Notes: generated from the letters alone by a model not told the origin. Counted from the stretch's first letter, positions 1 through 8,874 are shown. The stretch is 64,000 bases of DNA from Planctomycetota bacterium (GCA_023430365.1 JAEZAS010000453.1:22623-86622); one strand, 5' to 3'. Program-made: numbers and translations.

Positions 1-2
1 AG

Positions 3-2069
3 TTCCACCGCGTCGCCGTCGGCGAGCACTTGATCCTGGGCGGTGACAATTTTGATCTCGCCCTCGCGCAGCACCTGGAGGGCAAGTTCGGCGTCGGCAA
101 GCTCCAGCCGAGGCAGTGGGATGTGCTGCTGCGACTCAGCCGGCAGCTCAAGGAGGAGATGCTGTCGGACGAAGGGCCCGACCGGCGCACGGTTTCGCCG
201 CCAGGAAGCGGATCGAAACTCATCGGCGGCAGCTTGCAGCGGGAAGTGACTCGCGACGAAGTCCGGCAGGCGCTCGTCGAGGGGTTCATGCCGCTCGTCG
301 ACTTGAACGAACGTCCCGCGGCCCGGCGCAGCGGCTTTCAGGAGTTCGGCTTGCCCTATGCTGCGGATGCGGCGATCACGCGCTACCTGGCCGCGTTTCT
401 CACGGCCCATCGCAACGTGGCGATCGAGGACGCCGAGTTGCAGCCGGGGGACGATCCGGCCCGGCCGGACGTGTTGCTCTTCAACGGCGGTGTGTTCGAT
501 TCGCCGATTCTCCGCGTGCGGCTGGTGGAATCGCTTTCCCGCTGGTTTTCGAAACCGGGCGAAACCCCGTGGCAGCCGCTAGTGCTGGAGAATGACCGTC
601 TCGATCTGGCGGTCTCGCGCGGAGCGGCCTACTACGGCAAGGGCCGTCGCGGCGAAGGGGTGAAGATCGCGGCCAGCCTCGCGCGGACCTATTACCTGGG
701 AGTCGAATCCGATCCGCCGAGCGCCCTCTGTCTGGTTCCGGGAAGCGCCGAGGCTGGGCAGGACATTGTCCTGCCGCAGCAGTTCGACCTCATCGTCTCC
801 GAGCCGGCCGAGTTTCCGCTGTTTACGAGCAGCATTCGCCTGACCGATCGGCCGGGCGAACTGGCGCCGATCGATCGCGAACAAATGTCGCCGTTGCCGC
901 CGATTCGCACGGCGCTCAAGACCCGTCGTCGCAGCGAGCGAGGCGTGGTGCCGGTTCAGTTGCACGCCCGGCTGACCGAGATCGGCACGCTCGACCTGTG
1001 GTGCAGCGAAGTCGGCGGCGAGCGCAGCTGGCGGTTGCAGTTCGACGTTCGCTCGGCCACCCAGACCGATCTCGAAGGTCACGAGTCAGCCGCCGAGGCA
1101 GAAGGCTTCGTCGATGAAGCGACCTGGCAAGCGGCGCAGCAAACCATCGCTGGCACCTTCGGCCCCGCGGGCAAGGACGCGCCGGACGGACTCGTCAAGC
1201 GACTCGTTGCGGCGCTGGGCATGGACCGGGGGGAATGGCCGACGTCGCTTCTCCGCCGGATCTGGGAGGCGCTCATCGAATTGGAGCCGGGCCGGCGCAA
1301 GAGCGCGGTGCACGAAGCCCGCTGGCTGAACCTCCTCGGTTACTCACTGCGGCCGGGCTATGGCCTGGCGGTCGACGATTGGCGAGTTTCGGAAACCTGG
1401 AAGACGGTGCAGGGCAAGCTGGCGCATCCTGCCGCCACGAGCCGGACCGAGTCGCTCATCCTCTGGCGACGCATCGCCGGCGGGCTCACTTCGGGGCAGC
1501 AGCGGGCCCTGGCGGAGCCACTCGTCGCGACGGTTCGCAGCATTCATAAGCGATTCGCCTCCGCCGGCGCTAAGCCGACCGAAGGACAGTTCAGCCCGCA
1601 CGAGGCGACCGAAGTGCTGCGGCTGCTCGGGTCGCTCGAATTGCTCCCGGGCGAGCGGAAGCTGGAACTCGGCCGGATGCTGCTCGACCTGCTTCCCAAG
1701 CGCAAGCTCGATTCCCTGCGCCCGGCGATGGCCTGGACCATCGGCCGCCTCGGGCAACGCGAGCCAGCCTACGGTCCGCTGAACACGGTCGTCCCGGTGG
1801 CCGAAACCAGCAAGTGGCTCTCGCAACTGCTGGCGCTGGAGACGAAGGACGCCGCGATGCAGTTTGCCGTCGTCCAGCTGGCTCGCAAGACGGGTGACCG
1901 CTATCGCGACATTGGCGACGAGCTGCGCGGGCAAACGCTCGACTGGCTCACGGCCAGCGGCGCCGGCGACCACGCCCGGCAACTGGTCGAGCGGGGAGGC
2001 CAGCTCGATGTCGAGGAACAAAACCGCGTCTTCGGCGAGGCCCTGCCCAAGGGGCTGCGGCTCCGGTGA
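3..2069 (+). CDS. Hsp70-family protein, 5'-truncated by window edge
   Basis: The reading frame is already open at the window edge, so the N-terminal part of the ATPase is missing. The first visible residues include LGGDNFDLALA, matching the Hsp70 ATPase segment after the second phosphate loop (LGGEDFD in DnaK). Further on come LLFNGGVFDSP, like the GG-S segment of the actin fold, and DLAVSRGAAYYG, like the AVxxGAA adenosine motif of DnaK. About 450 more residues follow that do not look like a standard DnaK substrate-binding domain; the length suits the large non-canonical Hsp70 relatives of planctomycetes and some proteobacteria. Role inferred: ATP-dependent chaperone-like cytoplasmic protein with unknown client. 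The TTG at 30 is not a credible start because the frame continues upstream. Confidence 0.8.
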   Translation, partial: FHRVAVGEHLILGGDNFDLALAQHLEGKFGVGKLQPRQWDVLLRLSRQLKEEMLSDEGPDRRTVSPPGSGSKLIGGSLQREVTRDEVRQALVEGFMPLVDLNERPAARRSGFQEFGLPYAADAAITRYLAAFLTAHRNVAIEDAELQPGDDPARPDVLLFNGGVFDSPILRVRLVESLSRWFSKPGETPWQPLVLENDRLDLAVSRGAAYYGKGRRGEGVKIAASLARTYYLGVESDPPSALCLVPGSAEAGQDIVLPQQFDLIVSEPAEFPLFTSSIRLTDRPGELAPIDREQMSPLPPIRTALKTRRRSERGVVPVQLHARLTEIGTLDLWCSEVGGERSWRLQFDVRSATQTDLEGHESAAEAEGFVDEATWQAAQQTIAGTFGPAGKDAPDGLVKRLVAALGMDRGEWPTSLLRRIWEALIELEPGRRKSAVHEARWLNLLGYSLRPGYGLAVDDWRVSETWKTVQGKLAHPAATSRTESLILWRRIAGGLTSGQQRALAEPLVATVRSIHKRFASAGAKPTEGQFSPHEATEVLRLLGSLELLPGERKLELGRMLLDLLPKRKLDSLRPAMAWTIGRLGQREPAYGPLNTVVPVAETSKWLSQLLALETKDAAMQFAVVQLARKTGDRYRDIGDELRGQTLDWLTASGAGDHARQLVERGGQLDVEEQNRVFGEALPKGLRLR

Positions 2070-2099
2070 CGGGCAAACTCAAGGCTGGACCCGTTCGGT

Positions 2100-2165
2100 A
2101 GGATGGGAACAGTTATCAGTTGTCAGTTTTCAGTAATCAGTAGATAGCAGTCCGTTTTCAGTACG
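2100..2165. repeat. TCAGT-rich intergenic repeat
   Basis: The gap between the Hsp70-like gene and the reductase carries repeated TCAGT-type words (cagttatcagttgtcag, tttcagtaatcagt, ttttcagt). The word cagtaatcagt recurs between rplB and rpsS at about 41141. It looks like a dispersed intergenic repeat rather than a gene. No function can be read from it. Confidence 0.5.
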
Positions 2166-2171
2166 TTGCCC

Positions 2172-3209
2172 ATGTCGCATCGCCCGCCGACTTCTCCGCC
2201 GCCGCTGCCGTTGCTCATTACCGGCATTGCGGGTGTGGCGGGTTATAACGCCTACCACTACTTCCGCCGCCGCTATGGCGAACAGGTCGTGGCCATCCGC
2301 CGGACCGACAACTGGCCATTGAAGGGGGAGGGGATTGTCGCCTGCGATACGGACGACCGCGACGCCCTTCAACGCCTCTTCGATCGCCATCAGTTCGCCG
2401 CCGTTCTCAACTGCGAGGGAACCTGCAAGCTGAAGTCGTGCGAGCTCGACCCTGCGATGGCCGAGCGGATCAACATCACGACGATCCACACGATGCTCGA
2501 CGTGATCCGCGGCCGGAACGTGCGGCTGGTCCATCTGTCGATCGACCTCGTCTATTCGGGCACTAAGGGCAGCGCTCATGTCGAGACCGATCCGACCGAT
2601 CCGGTGACGGTGTACGGCAAGACGATGGCCCAAGCCGAGCAGATCCTGCTCGCCGAGCGGCCAGAGACGGCGATTCTGCGCATCTCGCTGCCGATGGGCG
2701 TCAGCTTCAACGGCCATGCCGGGGCGATCGACTGGATCCAGTCGCGCTTCAAGAAGCAGAAGCCCGCCACGCTGTACTACGATGAGGTTCGCACGCCGAC
2801 CTACACCGATTGCCTCAATCCGCTCCTGTCGAACGTCCTGGCGAGCAATCTTTCGGGGCTCTACCACGCCGGCGGCCCGCGCCGGCTGAGCTTGTACGAG
2901 ATCGCCCAGGTAGTGAATCGCGTCGGCGGCTACGATCCCGATCATCTGATGGGCTGCATGCGCCTCGAAGCGGGTCCGCTGCCGCCGCGGGCCGGCGACG
3001 TGACGATGGATAGCAGCCGGCTGGCCGCGGCGCTCGGCTATCAGCCGTTCGATCCGTGGCCGCTTCACGAAGAGCATGTTCCCACCCATCGCGACTGGCA
3101 TCGGGAGCGTCCGCCGGGGGAATTCGGTTCCCCCAAGCTGCTTGCCGAGGTGCTGTACCGCAATCCGCGGCGGCACCGGCGAACCGCCGGAGCCACCGAC
3201 GTGTCCTGA
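2172..3209 (+). CDS. RmlD-like NAD(P)-dependent sugar-nucleotide reductase/epimerase
   Basis: A 345-residue Rossmann-fold protein of the extended short-chain dehydrogenase superfamily. The N-terminus has the nucleotide-binding motif TGIAGVAG. Other family signs are the segment HLSIDLVYSGTKG and VYGKTMAQAE, equivalent to VYGRTKxxGE of dTDP-4-dehydrorhamnose reductase (RmlD). In RmlD the Tyr is followed four residues later by Lys; here that position is Met, so the usual YxxxK pair is incomplete and reductase activity is uncertain. The ATG at 2172 is preferred over an in-frame TTG two codons upstream. Likely cytoplasmic. Substrate unknown; neighbouring genes give no sugar pathway context. It could also be a regulatory, non-catalytic RmlD homologue. 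Confidence 0.75.
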   Translation: MSHRPPTSPPPLPLLITGIAGVAGYNAYHYFRRRYGEQVVAIRRTDNWPLKGEGIVACDTDDRDALQRLFDRHQFAAVLNCEGTCKLKSCELDPAMAERINITTIHTMLDVIRGRNVRLVHLSIDLVYSGTKGSAHVETDPTDPVTVYGKTMAQAEQILLAERPETAILRISLPMGVSFNGHAGAIDWIQSRFKKQKPATLYYDEVRTPTYTDCLNPLLSNVLASNLSGLYHAGGPRRLSLYEIAQVVNRVGGYDPDHLMGCMRLEAGPLPPRAGDVTMDSSRLAAALGYQPFDPWPLHEEHVPTHRDWHRERPPGEFGSPKLLAEVLYRNPRRHRRTAGATDVS

Positions 3210-3272
3210 CCCTCCACGCGTGCGATTTCGGTGTGTCGAACGTCGTTTCCTACATTGCCGTGGCGAACCGAG

Positions 3273-3345
3273 GGGGTCGGGATCATTTTTCGGCTGACCA
3301 ACATGCAAGTAGTACGAGGTACGGCCGAAAATTGATCCCGACCCC
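3273..3345. repeat. REP-like inverted repeat with ggggtcggg arms
   Basis: Two 22-nt arms at 3273-3294 and 3324-3345 are reverse complements with a single mismatch, separated by 29 nt. The arms begin with ggggtcgggatca and end with its complement. The element lies 60 bases downstream of the reductase gene. Size and structure fit a repetitive extragenic palindrome or a very small non-autonomous mobile element. It could also act as a bidirectional mRNA 3' end structure. Confidence 0.65.
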
Positions 3346-3386
3346 TTAGCGTTCCATCACGTTCCCACCCGCCACGTCGAACATTG

Positions 3387-3476
3387 GACGCAGAGCGTCC
3401 GAGCTTGCGTGACGACGCTGAGCGTCGTCACGAGAATTTGTGGCGAGCATTCATTACGCGGCACACGGAGTGTGCC
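3387..3476. repeat. Run of three short hairpins upstream of hrpA
   Basis: Three palindromes with a purine-rich centre follow one another: ggacgc-aga-gcgtcc, then an 11-bp stem with a one-base loop at 3409-3431 (gtgacgacgct, g, agcgtcgtcac), then gcacac-gga-gtgtgc ending just before hrpA. The shared pattern of a stem around a central GAG/AGA suggests one repeat family. The last hairpin is within 10 bases of the hrpA start codon and may influence its translation. Confidence 0.55.
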
Positions 3477-3483
3477 TACTACT

Positions 3484-6400
3484 ATGTCTTACTTTCGCGA
3501 ACTTCAGGATCAGCTCAACGGCGCGATGTCGGCGGACCGGCATCGGCTGCGCAATCAATTGCGGGCGATCGTCGACGCAGCAGACCACGGCAAGCCGTAC
3601 GACAAGAACCTGGAGCGGTTTCTCGACCAACTGCACGCCTCGACCGATCGCTTCGAGCAGCGCAAGTCGCTCGTCCCTAAGCTCGTCTACGACGAGGCCC
3701 TGCCGATTGTCGGCCGGAAGGACGAGATCGGCGAGGCAATCCGGAACCATCCGTGCGTCGTCGTTTCGGGCGAAACGGGGTCCGGTAAATCGACTCAGTT
3801 GCCCAAAATCTGTCTGGAGGTCGGGCGAGGCGTCGGCGGACTGATCGGCCACACCCAGCCAAGGCGCATCGCGGCCCGTTCGATTGCCGCGCGCCTGGCG
3901 GAGGAACTCGGCACGAGCGTTGGCAAGAAAGTGGGTTTTAAGATCCGCTTCACCGATCAGACGTCGCCGGAAACGCTCGTCAAGCTGATGACCGACGGCG
4001 TGCTGCTGGCCGAAACGCAGAGCGATCGGTTCCTGAGCCAGTACGACACGCTCATCATCGACGAAGCTCACGAGCGCTCGCTGAATATCGATTTCCTCTT
4101 GGGCTACCTGCATCGGCTGCTCCCGAAGCGGCCCGATTTTCGGCTGATCATCACTTCGGCGACGATCGACGCCCAGCGCTTTGCCGAGCATTTTGGCGAC
4201 GAGCGCGGGCCGGCGCCGATCATCGAAGTGTCGGGTCGGACCTATCCGGTCGAAGTCCGTTACCGGTCTCTCGAGAGCGAAGACGCCGAGGCGGACGAAG
4301 AACCGCTCGATCCGATCCAGGGCGTCGCCCGCGGCCTCGATGAGCTTTGCCGCGAAGGGGCGGGGGACGTGCTCGTCTTTCTGCCGACTGAACGCGACAT
4401 TCTGGAAGCGTCGCGAAAGCTCCGCTCGCGCAACTTTCCCGGTGGGGCGACCGAGATCGTGCCGCTTTACGCCCGTCTGTCGACAGCCGAACAGAACAAG
4501 GTCTTTCAACCGCACACGGGGAGGCGAATCGTGCTGGCGACGAATGTCGCCGAGTCGTCCCTCACGGTGCCGGGTATTCGCTACGTGATCGATACGGGTC
4601 TCGCGCGCATGAGCCGCTACTCGGCCCGCAGCAAGGTGCAGCGCTTGCCGATCGAGGCGGTCTCGCAGGCCTCGGCCGACCAGCGGAAGGGACGCTGCGG
4701 ACGCATTGGGCCGGGCATCTGCGTTCGGCTGTTCAGCGAAGACGACTTTTTGCAGCGTGACCGGTTCACGTCGCCGGAAATCCAGCGGACGAACCTGGCG
4801 TCGGTTGTGTTGCAGACGCTGGCGCTCGACCTTGGGCCGCTCGATGAGTTTCCGCTGCTCGATCCGCCTCGGCCGGAGGCGATTCGAGACGGCTACAACA
4901 CGTTGTTCGAGTTGGGAGCGGTCGACAAGGATCGCAAACTGACGCCGCTCGGGCGGCAACTCTCACGGTTGCCGGTCGATCCGCGCATTGCGCGGATGCT
5001 CCTCGCCGCCGACCAGGAAGGCTGTCTTGCGGTCGTGGCGATCATTGCCGCGGCTCTCGAAGTGCAAGACCCGCGCGAGCGGCCGGTAGATAAGCAGCAG
5101 GCTGCCGACGAGGCGCACTCGCGGTTTGCCGATCCAGACTCCGATTTTCTCGGTTACCTGCGGCTGTGGGACTTCTACCATCGGCTGAAGGACTCGACGA
5201 GCCGGAGCCAGTTGCGCAAGGCGTGCCAGCGGAACTTCCTGTCCGAAATTCGGCTGCGCGAGTGGCTCGACGTCCATCGACAGCTCTTAGAAATGCTCGC
5301 CCAGTCGGGGCTGAAGGCGGGGAAGCGGAAGTGGCGAGCGGACGCTGCGGAGGACTCGGTTGCTCAGCAAGCTCTTCAGCGTGGCAAGCAGCCCTCTAGC
5401 GCGGCGCTCCCCCAGCCGGGCCCTCTCCCGGAGAGCGAGGGGGAGCGACGGATGGCGCGCAAGAATCGGTCGAAGGAGGACCAGGAGGTTTACGCTTCGA
5501 TCCACAAGGCGCTGCTGACCGGCCTATTGTCGAATGTCGCGATGCGCGGCGACGCGAATGAGTACACCGGGGCGGCCAGCAGCAAGTTCTTCCTCTGGCC
5601 GGGAGCGGGGCCGTTCTCGGCGAAGCCAAAGTGGATTGTGGCGGGGGAACTCGTCGAAACGACGCGGCGCTTCGTGCGCACGATCGCTCGCATTGAGCCC
5701 GAATGGATCGAGCCGCTGGCTGAGCATCTGGTCAATCGGTCCTACAGCGACCCGCACTGGGATCGCCGCGGCGGCGGGGCGGTTGCGAATGAACGCGTGT
5801 CGCTGTTCGGTTTGCCGGTCGTGCTGAAGCGGCGGGTGCGCTATGGTGCGATCGACCCGGTCATCTCGCGCGAGTTGTTCATCCGGCACGGTCTGGTCGA
5901 GTTCGACCTCGATTGTCGGGCGCCGTTCTTCGCCCACAATCGAAAGTTGCTCGACGACATCCAGAAACTGGCGACGAAGACGCGGCGGCGGGATTTGATC
6001 GTCGATCCGCACTCGCTCTATGCGTTCTACGACGAACGACTGCCGGGCGAGGCGTACGACCTGCATCAACTCGACCGCTGGCGGCGAGAAGCGGAGAAGG
6101 CGAATCCCAAGCTGCTCTTCATGACGCCGGCCGATGTGCTCGGTGAAGACCCGGAGCCCGCGGCGGCCGAGAAGTTTCCGGATCAGTTGCAGATCGATCG
6201 GCTGAAGCTGCCGCTGGCCTATCACTTTGAGCCAGGGGCCGAGACGGACGGCATTACGGTGAAAGTGCCGCAGGCGGCGCTCCCCCAGCTCTCGAGTGAT
6301 CGGCTCGGTTGGCTGGTGCCGGGGCTGGTGGAGGAGAAGATTCAGGCGTTGATCAAGGTGCTGCCGAAGGCGGCGCGGCGTAATCTCGTGCCGGCGCCTG

Positions 6401-7539
6401 ATGTGGCGCAGCGGGTGGCTCGCTCGCTGCCGTATGCCCAGCGGGCTTTTTTGCCAGCCGTAGCGGAACTGCTCAGCAAGGAGGCCGGGGAGCCGATTCG
6501 CCCCGAGATGTTCGATCTGGCTCGGCTGCCTCCGCACCTGGAGATGAACGTCGAGGTGGTCGACGACGGCGGGAAGACGCTGGCTGTCGGTCGCGACCTG
6601 GAGGCGATTCGGGCCGAGGTTGGCGTGTCGACCAAACCCGATGTGGCGCCGGCCGGGAAGACGCCGTGGCATCGGGATGGCGTGACGAAGTGGGATTTTG
6701 GTCCGCTGCCAAAACATGTCGACGTGCGGCGGGGGGGACTGACGATCACGCAGTATCCGGCGCTCGTCGATGTGGGAGAGTCCGCAGCGCTGCGCTTGGC
6801 GGAGACTCCCGAGCAAGCGGAGTTGTGGACGCGCGGCGGCGCCCGGCGTTTGTTCATCCTCGCCGAGCGGCGGGAGCTGAAGGCACAGGTGCAGTGGCTG
6901 CCGGGGATCGAGAAGATTCGCCTGTTTGCGGCTCCACTGAGCAAGGAGCGGCCGATCGACGAACAATTGATCGACCTGCTGGCCGATCGGGCGTTCTACG
7001 CCGCCTCGGGAGTGCCGCGAACGCCCGACGACTACGAGGCGCAGCGGCTGTTTGGACGGAAGGAGATTGTGCCGTCGGTGCAACACCTGGCGCGGGTCGC
7101 CCTGGCGTTGTTCGAGGCATATCACACGATCCGGCTGGCGCTGGAGCAGAAGCGGCCGGAGGCGTGGAAGTATCTGGTCGACGATCTCCGGCAGCAGCTT
7201 GCTGACCTGACGCCGGCTGGGTTTCTGGCGACGACTCCCTGGCAATGGCTGGAGCACTACCCACGCTACCTCAAGGGGATGGCCCTGCGGCTGCAGAAGA
7301 TGGCCTCCGGGGGACCGGCGCGGGACCGGCAGGGGTTCGAGCAGATCTCGCCGCGGGGGAAGGCCTGGCGGGAGCGGGCTGAGCAACTGGCGAAGCAGGG
7401 TAAGATCGATCCCGAGCTGAACCAGTATCGCTGGATGCTGGAGGAACTGCGGGTGTCGCTGTTTGCTCAGGAACTGGGAACGTCGATCCCCGTCTCGCCG
7501 CAACGATTGGATAAGCAGTGGGGGAAGGTGGCTGGGTGA
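3484..7539 (+). CDS. hrpA: ATP-dependent RNA helicase HrpA (DEAH box)
   Basis: A 1351-residue DEAH-box helicase, close to the roughly 1300 residues of E. coli HrpA. Motifs in order: Walker A GETGSGKST near residue 96, DEAH near 192, SAT (ITSATID), and the motif VI segment QRKGRCGRIGPG. The helicase-associated domain follows, then the long C-terminal region typical of HrpA (DUF3418-like). HrpA proteins unwind RNA and in E. coli act in mRNA processing and rescue of stalled ribosomes. The ATG at 3484 (MSYFRELQD) is chosen because the upstream in-frame extension is encoded by palindromic repeat sequence. Around residues 635-655 the protein has a proline/glutamate-rich stretch encoded by a perfect-armed palindrome at 5407-5445, which looks like an in-frame repeat insertion between the helicase core and the C-terminal region. 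Confidence 0.93.
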   Translation: MSYFRELQDQLNGAMSADRHRLRNQLRAIVDAADHGKPYDKNLERFLDQLHASTDRFEQRKSLVPKLVYDEALPIVGRKDEIGEAIRNHPCVVVSGETGSGKSTQLPKICLEVGRGVGGLIGHTQPRRIAARSIAARLAEELGTSVGKKVGFKIRFTDQTSPETLVKLMTDGVLLAETQSDRFLSQYDTLIIDEAHERSLNIDFLLGYLHRLLPKRPDFRLIITSATIDAQRFAEHFGDERGPAPIIEVSGRTYPVEVRYRSLESEDAEADEEPLDPIQGVARGLDELCREGAGDVLVFLPTERDILEASRKLRSRNFPGGATEIVPLYARLSTAEQNKVFQPHTGRRIVLATNVAESSLTVPGIRYVIDTGLARMSRYSARSKVQRLPIEAVSQASADQRKGRCGRIGPGICVRLFSEDDFLQRDRFTSPEIQRTNLASVVLQTLALDLGPLDEFPLLDPPRPEAIRDGYNTLFELGAVDKDRKLTPLGRQLSRLPVDPRIARMLLAADQEGCLAVVAIIAAALEVQDPRERPVDKQQAADEAHSRFADPDSDFLGYLRLWDFYHRLKDSTSRSQLRKACQRNFLSEIRLREWLDVHRQLLEMLAQSGLKAGKRKWRADAAEDSVAQQALQRGKQPSSAALPQPGPLPESEGERRMARKNRSKEDQEVYASIHKALLTGLLSNVAMRGDANEYTGAASSKFFLWPGAGPFSAKPKWIVAGELVETTRRFVRTIARIEPEWIEPLAEHLVNRSYSDPHWDRRGGGAVANERVSLFGLPVVLKRRVRYGAIDPVISRELFIRHGLVEFDLDCRAPFFAHNRKLLDDIQKLATKTRRRDLIVDPHSLYAFYDERLPGEAYDLHQLDRWRREAEKANPKLLFMTPADVLGEDPEPAAAEKFPDQLQIDRLKLPLAYHFEPGAETDGITVKVPQAALPQLSSDRLGWLVPGLVEEKIQALIKVLPKAARRNLVPAPDVAQRVARSLPYAQRAFLPAVAELLSKEAGEPIRPEMFDLARLPPHLEMNVEVVDDGGKTLAVGRDLEAIRAEVGVSTKPDVAPAGKTPWHRDGVTKWDFGPLPKHVDVRRGGLTITQYPALVDVGESAALRLAETPEQAELWTRGGARRLFILAERRELKAQVQWLPGIEKIRLFAAPLSKERPIDEQLIDLLADRAFYAASGVPRTPDDYEAQRLFGRKEIVPSVQHLARVALALFEAYHTIRLALEQKRPEAWKYLVDDLRQQLADLTPAGFLATTPWQWLEHYPRYLKGMALRLQKMASGGPARDRQGFEQISPRGKAWRERAEQLAKQGKIDPELNQYRWMLEELRVSLFAQELGTSIPVSPQRLDKQWGKVAG
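5407..5445. repeat. Palindromic element inside the hrpA coding frame
   Basis: Outer arms ctccccc (5407-5413) and gggggag (5439-5445) and inner arms ctctcc (5423-5428) and ggagag (5430-5435) form a nested palindrome. The encoded peptide is LPQPGPLPESEGER, low-complexity and unlike the surrounding helicase sequence. This fits a small extragenic palindrome captured in frame. Confidence 0.55.
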
Positions 7540-8088
7540 GCCCCGGCGGATCCGTCGCTCGCTCGCCGTATGTCTGTATAAATTGTTGACAAGATTGCTG
7601 AGGTTTGGTAGGTTAGGGACCGGATGACTCCTCGCTGGTGGGCCGGTGTGGGGCGTTCTGTGCTGCGCGGTGGGTTTTGAGACCCTGATTGTGGCGGCGT
7701 CGGTGGAGCGGGGCAGGGACGACGCGTTGTTATGGTGGTGAAAGATTGTGGAGCTGTTGTGAACCCACCCGTTGGGGTGGTTGTGGAAAGAGGTGTTGTA
7801 AAGCGTGCGAGGTGTTGTGGAGTTGCGGACCGTGATTTTCGCAAACCGTGGATTTCATTGGGTTTATGTTGGATAAGGCAGTTGAGCTAGCTGTTGTAGT
7901 CTCGGTGGCTCGCGCCTCTAGTAAGAGTTGTTGTGGGGCTTGCTGAGTGGTGACGGTTTGTGGTTGTGCTCCGGGCCGTGTTACGGCCCCGGCTGTGGGG
8001 GAGTGGGGCCTGGGGGGCGTCGGCTTGACCGTGTGGCGGGTGGGTTTTAGGATCGAGTTTTTAGCTATTTTCACATAAAGCTGTTCCA
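7540..8088. other. G+T-rich intergenic block without a recognisable gene
   Basis: The stretch between hrpA and folE is strongly skewed on the plus strand; in 7921-7980, 47 of 60 bases are G or T by my count. Words of the form GTTGTG or GTTGTA recur (for example around 7760, 7785, 7795, 7817, 7893 and 7929). A strong hairpin, ccgggccgt-gtt-acggccccgg with one bulged G, lies at about 7971-7992. A TTGACA at 7586-7591 has only a weak -10 partner. Neither strand shows a protein of recognisable family. It may hold an untranslated RNA or be decayed sequence; I cannot identify it. Confidence 0.5.
8025..8053 (+). promoter_or_regulatory. Candidate sigma-70 promoter for folE
   Basis: TTGACC (8025-8030), a 17-nt spacer and TAGGAT (8048-8053) precede the folE start codon by 35 bases. 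The -35 matches consensus at five of six positions and the -10 at four of six. Confidence 0.45.
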
Positions 8089-8739
8089 ATGGTTGACCCC
8101 GAATCGCGCTCTGAAAGCTCCTGCTGTGGTGAAGACGCCCTGGCGGAGGATCCCAAGTCGATGCCCGCCGGCGGGGTTGATCTGCCGCGGATCGAACGGG
8201 CGGTGCGCGAGATCCTGGCTGCCGTTGGGGAAGACCCGGACCGGGAAGGCTTGCTCGAAACGCCTGCCCGCGTGGCCCGGATGTACGCCGAGCTGTTCAG
8301 CGGGCTGAAGAGCGATCCGCGGGAGCATACGCGGAAGTTCTTTACCCAGCAGTACGACGAAGTCGTGCTGGTGCGCGACATCTCCTTCAACAGCATGTGC
8401 GAACACCACCTGCTGCCGTTCATCGGCCATGCCCACGTGGCCTACATCCCGAAGGGGAAGGTGATCGGGCTGAGCAAGATCGCTCGCGTGGTGGAGGTGA
8501 TCTCGAAGCGGCCACAGGTGCAGGAGCGGATGACCGAGGAGATCGCCAACCTGCTGGTCGACGAGCTCGACGCCAAGGGAGTGGCCGTCGTCATCGAGGC
8601 CTCGCATAGCTGCATGACGATCCGCGGCATTCGCAAGCCGGGCAGCTCGATGGTCACCTCGGCGATGAAGGGCCTGTTCCGCTCGAACATGTCGAGTCGG
8701 GCCGAGGTGATGCAGCTGATCTATGGGAAGAGCAAATAA
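8089..8739 (+). CDS. folE: GTP cyclohydrolase I
   Basis: A 216-residue protein that opens the GTP ring to form 7,8-dihydroneopterin triphosphate, the first step of folate-type pterin synthesis. The zinc-binding and catalytic signature is complete: [10 protein letters not shown] supplies the first Cys and the His pair, HSCMTIRG the second Cys. The conserved segments [13 protein letters not shown] and [13 protein letters not shown] are present. Length is usual for type IA enzymes; the first 30 residues are a non-conserved, Cys-containing leader. The gene stands alone behind its own candidate promoter. Since the same window carries an H4MPT operon, its product could feed both folate and methanopterin-type cofactors; that link is inference. 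Confidence 0.96.
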   Translation: MVDPESRSESSCCGEDALAEDPKSMPAGGVDLPRIERAVREILAAVGEDPDREGLLETPARVARMYAELFSGLKSDPREHTRKFFTQQYDEVVLVRDISFNSMCEHHLLPFIGHAHVAYIPKGKVIGLSKIARVVEVISKRPQVQERMTEEIANLLVDELDAKGVAVVIEASHSCMTIRGIRKPGSSMVTSAMKGLFRSNMSSRAEVMQLIYGKSK

Positions 8740-8744
8740 CGGGA

Positions 8745-8825
8745 AGGAATGACCAATGACCAAGCACCAATGACCAAAGCCTGGTGTTTCGGCTTGGTCA
8801 TTGGGATTTAGTCATTGGGATTTGA
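8745..8825. repeat. CCAATGACCAA inverted repeat
   Basis: The words ccaatgaccaa and its complement ttggtcattgg alternate across this gap. Arms 8767-8781 and 8791-8804 pair with one bulged A, and further copies lie outside them. It sits directly after folE and could work as a 3' end hairpin. The arrangement is that of a dispersed intergenic palindrome. Confidence 0.6.
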
Positions 8826-8874
8826 GCCCGAGTTGGGCCATGAACGCTGAGTTTCGTCGTGAGGCTCTTCCGCC

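Noticed and set aside
5524..7503. Long open frame antisense to hrpA (659 codons)
   Set aside because: Arg/Gln/Leu-rich without motif, entirely inside hrpA; a composition effect.
7540..8088. Riboswitch or RNase P RNA upstream of folE
   Set aside because: I looked for the conserved rnpB core and for a tetrahydrofolate-type riboswitch and could not see either with confidence.
7467..8089. Two overlapping minus-strand frames in the hrpA-folE gap
   Set aside because: Thr/Pro/Gln-rich low-complexity translations caused by the G+T skew; no family, no ribosome site.
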